This document shows positions 19,077-23,748 of a DNA stretch of 23,748 bases, piece by piece. Numbering within the stretch: the first letter of the stretch is position 1; each line of letters begins with the position of its first letter. A model generated the notes under the pieces. The model made no database searches, was not told where the DNA came from, and saw only the letters and a list, made by a program, of their open reading frames with translations. The stretch lies in the IMG/VR virus record IMGVR_UViG_3300025598_000183, positions 1-23,748 of that record. One strand, given 5' to 3'. Source of the DNA: a virus. The translations under genes and the position numbers were made by a program.

Positions 19077-21145
19077 TATTGATTACCTTTTTCTTTTTGA
19101 ACTTGTTGCAAATAAGATTGGAAAGAAGCCAATGGAACTTTGCCAGCGCCTAAATTGCTTGGAGCTTGTAATAGCTGTTTTAAAGTTGATTGACCAATAC
19201 CTTTTTCAAGATAAGAAGCAAAAGCAGGGTTATTTAATGCTTTTTGAATTAACTTAGGAGCAACAACACCTACGGCTATGCCTTTGCCAGCGCCATATAT
19301 ATCGCCTTCTCTTAAAGCCTCTCCAGCACCAAAAGCAGCAGGCAAAGCAGCTGCATTTAATATGCGAGCCGTTGTTCCGCTATTTGGCAATTTTTCAGGT
19401 AATACATTTTTACCTGCTGCTGCCAAGTTAGCTAACTGAGGGTCTTCAGCATAAAAAGAGTAACGCTTGCCTTTAGTTTTTAATGAATTGTAGAGCTTAG
19501 ATGGGCTAATTTCGCCTGTAGAAAAGTCGGCAACATCCTCGACTTTGCGCATATTACCCCACTCTTTATTGGCTTGTTTGAGCAAAGCCACGTCTGCTTT
19601 ATTGCCATAAAATTCTGCTGAATCGCTAAGACCTTTGTTTAATAAGTCTCGCAAGTCTCTAGCATAACCAGCAACGTCAGTATCTTTGCTGCCTGACAGT
19701 TTATCTAAGCGCTTTTTAAGGTTTTTATATTGCGCTGCATCTAAATGGCCACCGTTTTGCTCGGCCTTGGCAATAATATCGTTAATGTTCTTTTGAATAA
19801 TTTGATGTTGCGAGTCATCTAAAGTATGCATGGCTTCATCGTTTAAATGTGACAAAGCAGACTTAAATTCTTTATCAACACCAATATTTACTCTAGTTGC
19901 AACATCGTCATAAACGTTACCAATTCTATCTTTAGCAGCAGTAATAACTTCAGGAGTAATATGCTCGGCATCTTCACCAAAGGTTTTAGCCACAGCCTTG
20001 TTATATGCTGCCTTTTGAGCGCCTGCAAAAGAAGCCTGTGCGCCTGCGGTAATTGGGTTATCAGATAAGAAAGCCTTAGCTCTTTCTAATACTTTTGAAC
20101 CTGTAGCTTGGGCTGCGTCTAAGGGAATGCCAGCATCTTTTAATATTTGAACGGCTTTTTCACCAACTGGAGATAATTGTTTTGCAATAGGTTGTGCAAT
20201 ACGACCAATAGCTTTAACACCAGCCTCACCGCCTGCACCAGCAGCAGCGCCTCCAAGCATATTAAAGGCTCTGTTTTCACTTTCTAAAGTAGGCTGCACA
20301 GCGCCCATACCTGCGCCTGTCATAGCGGTTTTAGCAATAGTGCCACCTGGAAGCAAGAAAGCCTGTCCAAGCTCGCCAGCTACGTTTCCAGCCAAACCTG
20401 CGCCAGTTCCCAATATTTCTTCATTAGCTTTTCTTTGAGCCAATATTTCTTGTTGGCGGTTTGCAGCAACTTCTTTAGCTGAAGGAAATCCGAGCTTTTC
20501 ACCAACCTTAGATACTTGTGGGAATTTCTCTTCAAAATATTGTGCTAATGGGTCTAATACTTGACCAACACCAGTTATGGTTGTTTGGCCTGAGGCTTTT
20601 AAACCTTTAGCAAATAACTCGGTATTTGACATAGGCTGGCCCTTTTCATTTAAAGGACGAGCTTTTTCTACTTCAGAAGCGTTGATTGGTTTAGAAACTT
20701 CAACCTCAGATGGATTGATTGGCTCATAGCCTGAAACTGTTACAGATGAATGACCTGTTTCAACTTGGCTTGGATCAATAGGAGGCAACTTCATGGATAC
20801 CTTTTGCAGATATCCTTTAGTTTCAGAAGCTGGCGGTTCGCCACCAGCAACTACAGCTTGACCTGCTTTACTACCACCGTTGTAATGGGCCAAGGCAGCT
20901 TTAAAGCTACCGTATTGTTTTTGTAAATCAGATAAATATTGCGCTGCGCCATGAGCAGAACTTACAGGATCATTTACATCAACCCCATAAGCCTGAGCGG
21001 TGGATGGCATAAATTGAAACCGACCTTTAGCACCCTTGGGGCTTTCTGCCGTATCTTTTCCGCCACTTTCTACGGATTCGACAGCAGATAAAGCGCCTTC
21101 AGGAAGGCCGTATCTTTGCTCTAAAGAAGCATAAAGATTATCCAT
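19076..21145 (-). CDS. Internal virion protein with lytic transglycosylase domain
   Basis: 689 residues. The first ~110 form an SLT (GH23) lytic transglycosylase: LSAVESVESGG with catalytic E26, KGRFQFMPSTAQAYG, and ALAHYNGG near residue 85. A Pro/Glu/Val linker has repeats of the type PINPSEVEVSKPINASEVEK (~135-165). A long helical rest follows, with Ala/Gly-rich membrane-like stretches (LAGNVAGELGQAFLLPGGTI) and Lys-rich coiled coil. This is the plan of podophage ejection proteins that open peptidoglycan at DNA entry, comparable to T7 gp16 in principle. It is the longest but one of the ejection set, and the gene is intact. The catalytic call is firm, the ejection role an inference from context. 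Confidence 0.9.
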   Translation of the reverse strand: MDNLYASLEQRYGLPEGALSAVESVESGGKDTAESPKGAKGRFQFMPSTAQAYGVDVNDPVSSAHGAAQYLSDLQKQYGSFKAALAHYNGGSKAGQAVVAGGEPPASETKGYLQKVSMKLPPIDPSQVETGHSSVTVSGYEPINPSEVEVSKPINASEVEKARPLNEKGQPMSNTELFAKGLKASGQTTITGVGQVLDPLAQYFEEKFPQVSKVGEKLGFPSAKEVAANRQQEILAQRKANEEILGTGAGLAGNVAGELGQAFLLPGGTIAKTAMTGAGMGAVQPTLESENRAFNMLGGAAAGAGGEAGVKAIGRIAQPIAKQLSPVGEKAVQILKDAGIPLDAAQATGSKVLERAKAFLSDNPITAGAQASFAGAQKAAYNKAVAKTFGEDAEHITPEVITAAKDRIGNVYDDVATRVNIGVDKEFKSALSHLNDEAMHTLDDSQHQIIQKNINDIIAKAEQNGGHLDAAQYKNLKKRLDKLSGSKDTDVAGYARDLRDLLNKGLSDSAEFYGNKADVALLKQANKEWGNMRKVEDVADFSTGEISPSKLYNSLKTKGKRYSFYAEDPQLANLAAAGKNVLPEKLPNSGTTARILNAAALPAAFGAGEALREGDIYGAGKGIAVGVVAPKLIQKALNNPAFASYLEKGIGQSTLKQLLQAPSNLGAGKVPLASFQSYLQQVQKEKGNQ

Positions 21146-22305
21146 TATTTATATTCCCAAGACTTGCCACCATCATAGCTTACAACATCACGATCTTTGT
21201 ATTTACCAAAAGTAGGATTGCCCTTTGGCTGAGTTTTTGCCTCTGGGCTTAAATATTTCTCTCTAATATGTTGTTGTGCTTCTGCAACATGGGTGTCAGG
21301 ATTTAACTGTTTGTTTTTTGTTTTCTCTAGCAAAAATTGCTGTTCATCGTAAGCCATTTGATTTTGCTTATGAGCAAAGTCAAAGAAACGCTTTAATGCT
21401 CTTGGGTCGCTAGTGACATCAGGATTATTCTTAAGATAATCATTCATCATATTAGCTGTTGGGTTGCCTTGTAATTGACCAATACCGCTAGTGACGGCTT
21501 GCGCAATAAACTTGTTAAAAGATTGGGTTGCTGATAAATCACCGCCTGCAACCTTGTCTACCAAGTCTTGTGGAGCGCCAATAGCCTGTAATCTTTGAGC
21601 AATATCAGCATAAGCCCTAGCGCCTGCGCCTGGCCTAAATTGATTCATAAGTTGCTCTGCCTCGTTGATACGAGAATCCACCTGAATAGCACCGCCAACC
21701 CTACCAGTTAAGTCTTTTTGGTAATCGTTAAAATTAGCGACCCCTGGTGTTGTTGGAAGTAAATTCTGTGTTCCACCTTGAACGTTTGGTGCTGTAACTG
21801 TTCCTGCAGCCCTATTAGTTAAATAAGGTGTTCCTTGTGCGTTTGCATTAAATTGTGGCAATGCAGCAGCGTATTTCTCAGAGTTAGTAGCTAGGCTATT
21901 TCTAATTTTTGCTAACAAGCCTTTATAGCCTGCAACATCATTATTATTTAAATGCTCTTCAGCTTGTTGATAAAGAGTATCAATTGCAGGTGAATGACCA
22001 AAAGTAGAGGTCCACTGTTTAGTTGCAGATAACTCCTTTTTTAAGCCTTTAATATCATTGCTTTTATATGCCTCAGAGTTTTCTAATCCAGTAATAGCGC
22101 CACCAGCCATAGCGACTTGGTTTTGTAATAAGTCTAATTGGGACTTTTCAGATTGCGCTTTTGCCTGAGCAATTTCTGCTGGCATTGTTGCTGCTTGTTT
22201 TTGATAGGCCTGAACACCTCTAGCCATATTGACAATATCGCCTAAATTATTGCCATATTGCTGTGGCTTTACAGTTAAATCGGTATCAAAGTTATAACCT
22301 GCCAT
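21145..22305 (-). CDS. Putative internal virion/ejection protein, 386 residues
   Basis: It begins MAGYNFDTDLTVKPQQYGNN and is rich in Gln, Ala and Asn throughout. A long first helix region (ARGVQAYQKQAATMPAEIAQ, AKAQSEKSQLDLL) is typical of phage internal proteins. The tail is lysine and aromatic rich. It lies between a transglycosylase protein and a Gly/Ala-rich partner, the three-gene layout of podophage ejection proteins. It overlaps the downstream gene by one base (TAATG). No enzymatic motif; the call rests on synteny and composition. Confidence 0.75.
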   Translation of the reverse strand: MAGYNFDTDLTVKPQQYGNNLGDIVNMARGVQAYQKQAATMPAEIAQAKAQSEKSQLDLLQNQVAMAGGAITGLENSEAYKSNDIKGLKKELSATKQWTSTFGHSPAIDTLYQQAEEHLNNNDVAGYKGLLAKIRNSLATNSEKYAAALPQFNANAQGTPYLTNRAAGTVTAPNVQGGTQNLLPTTPGVANFNDYQKDLTGRVGGAIQVDSRINEAEQLMNQFRPGAGARAYADIAQRLQAIGAPQDLVDKVAGGDLSATQSFNKFIAQAVTSGIGQLQGNPTANMMNDYLKNNPDVTSDPRALKRFFDFAHKQNQMAYDEQQFLLEKTKNKQLNPDTHVAEAQQHIREKYLSPEAKTQPKGNPTFGKYKDRDVVSYDGGKSWEYK

Positions 22306-22306
22306 A

Positions 22307-23683
22307 TTAAGCTCCTGCTGCGCTTTGGTTTTGACCTAATAAACTAGCCAATAATAAATTGTTTGCTACTCCTGTTGCGCCACCTGTTAATGCGCTGGCC
22401 ACACCTGTTGTTCCTGCTGCCTGAGCTGCTGCACCTCCAACTCCAAGCTGACCTTGAGTTGTTGCAGCATTTTGAGCAAGGTTTCCTGTTTGTGTTTGTG
22501 AGGTTTGACCAATACCAGCAATACCTGCCAAAGTGTTATAAATATTTTGACGTTGAGTTTGATAATTTTGGAATGCGTTTTGATAGTTAGTTTGTGCCAA
22601 ACCTTGAGTGTAGTTTTGCAGACCTTGTAAAGCATTACCTCCAACTCGACCACCTAATGCGTTTGCAGCGTTTAAATTGGCATTTTGCCCTTGCTGTAAT
22701 TGGAAGGCATAGCCAGGTGACATATTGGCATTTAAATCACTTGCATTAAATTGATTGGTTAAATAACCTGTTCCTGTTCCTGCGCCTACTGCATTGCCGT
22801 TTGCATCGTATTGAACATAGTTTCCAGGCAACATAGAATTAATTTGATTTAATGCGCCATAGCCAGCAGTTCTATATGGTTGCTGTTGTTGATTTTGAAT
22901 ATTAAACATATTCGCAGTCAACTGTGATGCGTTGTTTGCAGCGTTAGCTTGAATTTGTGCAGCTTTATTAGAAGCGTTAGCACCCAATAAACTGCTTAAT
23001 ACGTTAGCGCCAGCAGTTACACCCAAAGCTGTGCCAAGACCGCCACCGCCAAGACTGCTTAATAATCCTGTGCCACCAGCTGCTGCGGTTGCTGGTGCAG
23101 CCAATCCTGCTGAAGTTCCAACTAAAGCACTTCCTGAGGCTGGAGCAAGTCCTGCGCTTGCATCAATAGCAGCAGTTGTAGGTGCTGTCAAAGAGCCTAC
23201 AGTTCCGCCTGATGTAAGGCCTGTTGCGCCTGCACCACCAGTTAAACCTGTGCCACCAGCAACTCCTGTGTCGGTTGTTGCGCCTGCGACAGCAGCATTT
23301 GTAGATGGGGCTGTTCCCAAAGCTAAAGCAGATGGATCGCTTGCTACTTGAGAGGCTACTGTTGCAGGGTCTAAACCTGCTGCTGTAATAGCAGAATCTG
23401 ATAATGTGCCTGAGTCGGCTGCTGCCAAAAGTGTAGGATCAGTAATGCCTGCTGCTAAGAGAGCAGCTCCACCGATTGTTGCCCAACCACCAGGAATTGC
23501 ATTATTTACAGCAGAATCAACGCTTGCAAGACCGCCTAAAATACCGCCACCGCTACCATCTGTGCCAAGAACACTAGAAATTGGATCTGTTATTGCGCTT
23601 ACAAAGCCCCCACCACCACCTCCAAAAGGGGTGCGTTTTAATTCCCAAGTCCAACCGCTATGCTTACTTTTAAACATGCTCAT
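22307..23683 (-). CDS. Ejection (DNA-transfer) protein, Gly/Ala/Gln-rich
   Basis: I set the start at the ATG of MSMFKSKHSGWTWELKRTPF (23681-23683), with GGAG 8 bases upstream, giving 458 residues. A longer frame would only overlap the upstream gene. The N-terminal 25 residues are followed by Gly runs and Ala/Gly/Thr low-complexity sequence to ~220. Then comes a conserved part with AAQIQANAANNASQLTANMF, QQPYRTAGYGALNQINSML, MSPGYAFQLQQGQNANLNAA and YQTQRQNIYNTLAGIAGIGQ. That wording matches the C-terminal part of podophage proteins annotated as DNA-transfer or ejection proteins. They line the core or form the trans-envelope channel on entry. Repetitive composition could make assembly errors. 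Confidence 0.8.
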   Translation of the reverse strand: MSMFKSKHSGWTWELKRTPFGGGGGGFVSAITDPISSVLGTDGSGGGILGGLASVDSAVNNAIPGGWATIGGAALLAAGITDPTLLAAADSGTLSDSAITAAGLDPATVASQVASDPSALALGTAPSTNAAVAGATTDTGVAGGTGLTGGAGATGLTSGGTVGSLTAPTTAAIDASAGLAPASGSALVGTSAGLAAPATAAAGGTGLLSSLGGGGLGTALGVTAGANVLSSLLGANASNKAAQIQANAANNASQLTANMFNIQNQQQQPYRTAGYGALNQINSMLPGNYVQYDANGNAVGAGTGTGYLTNQFNASDLNANMSPGYAFQLQQGQNANLNAANALGGRVGGNALQGLQNYTQGLAQTNYQNAFQNYQTQRQNIYNTLAGIAGIGQTSQTQTGNLAQNAATTQGQLGVGGAAAQAAGTTGVASALTGGATGVANNLLLASLLGQNQSAAGA

Positions 23684-23748
23684 ATAGTGTTCTCCACAAG
23701 GATATAACGCTCTTTGAATCCTACTTTTCGCCATAATCTAGCGATTGA
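23680..23748 (-). CDS. C-terminal fragment, GNAT-like protein, partial
   Basis: A frame open at the right edge ends SIARLWRKVGFKERYILVEN-TI and stops at a TGA overlapping the ejection-protein ATG (ATGA, 23680-23683). The 'LWRKVGFKER' end is typical of the last strand of GNAT acetyltransferases (LY.K.GF). In other podophages a GNAT-like gene does precede internal virion genes. Only about 22 residues are present, so the family is tentative; the start and catalytic part lie outside the window. Confidence 0.5.
   Translation of the reverse strand, partial: SIARLWRKVGFKERYILVENTI

Noticed and set aside
22363-23687. Pro/Leu/Ala-rich frames over the Gly/Ala-rich ejection gene
   Set aside because: Complement of Gly/Ala/Thr low-complexity codons, which lack stops on the other strand; no initiation signals.
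22307-23734. Longer ejection-protein frame beginning at 23734
   Set aside because: Its first 17 residues overlap the end of the GNAT-like frame; the GGAG and ATGA junction mark the start at 23683.
1-23748. Search by eye for tRNA, CRISPR array, att site, insertion sequence or retroelement
   Set aside because: No cloverleaf with CCA-type ends, spaced identical repeats, transposase or reverse-transcriptase motifs were recognised; a tRNAscan or repeat-finder run would be decisive.

Overview
The window is part of a tailed double-stranded DNA phage (Caudoviricetes). It looks podovirus-like: a P22-type portal and a scaffold, a PBSX/SPP1-type large terminase, and a block of large internal virion (ejection) proteins next to a short fibre. 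An embedded outer-membrane spanin lipoprotein and a GH19 endolysin point to a Gram-negative host. The moderate GC, the YdaS-type regulator, the DUF1376 protein and the style of the small genes recall phages of freshwater Betaproteobacteria, but that host guess is inference. No tRNA, rRNA, CRISPR array, insertion sequence or integrase was seen. No DNA polymerase or replicative helicase lies in the window.

Layout. (1) Positions 1-8088 run leftward: a small PD-(D/E)XK nuclease, a run of small genes including a GroES-like co-chaperonin and a DUF6321 protein, a ParB-fused adenine/cytosine-N4 methyltransferase, small and large terminase, portal, and a scaffold cut by the left edge. The major capsid and tail genes are presumably beyond that edge. 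(2) Positions 8143-9464 are a two-gene rightward island: a metallophosphoesterase with an N-terminal helix-turn-helix and a SprT-like zinc protease. (3) Positions 9497-13079 run leftward: a YdaS/Cro-like regulator, a DUF1376 protein, a C5 cytosine methyltransferase, several small proteins, a nuclease-fold protein, a Ref-like HNH protein and a small membrane protein. (4) Positions 13245-16691 run rightward from a good sigma70-like promoter: a 26-residue membrane micropeptide, small genes, a Sak3/DUF1071 annealing protein, an HNH endonuclease, a YqaJ exonuclease and an SSB-like protein, together a recombination module. (5) Positions 16688-23748 run leftward: the end of a GNAT-like protein, three ejection proteins (one with a lytic transglycosylase domain), a short fibre, three small membrane proteins (holin candidates), nested i-spanin/o-spanin, GH19 endolysin and a small charged protein. 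The genome is very compact: most neighbours overlap by ATGA/GTGA or TAATG junctions, which implies translational coupling.

Two observations deserve most attention. First, the cytosine methyltransferase gene carries a second, almost full-length open frame (277 codons) in the +1 frame. It is preceded by tandem Shine-Dalgarno motifs and tandem ATGs, and is separated from the upstream DUF1376 gene only by a single UGA. Its wording (for example MSYLVDFHARTLAQ and EWLMGWPLGWTDLKPL) resembles protein sequences I recall from other phages, so it is a candidate overprinted gene. Second, the two divergent intergenic regions (8089-8142 and 13080-13244) share a near-identical 18-base element in inverted-repeat surroundings. 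The YdaS-like repressor encoded beside one of them could therefore control both control regions as a regulon.
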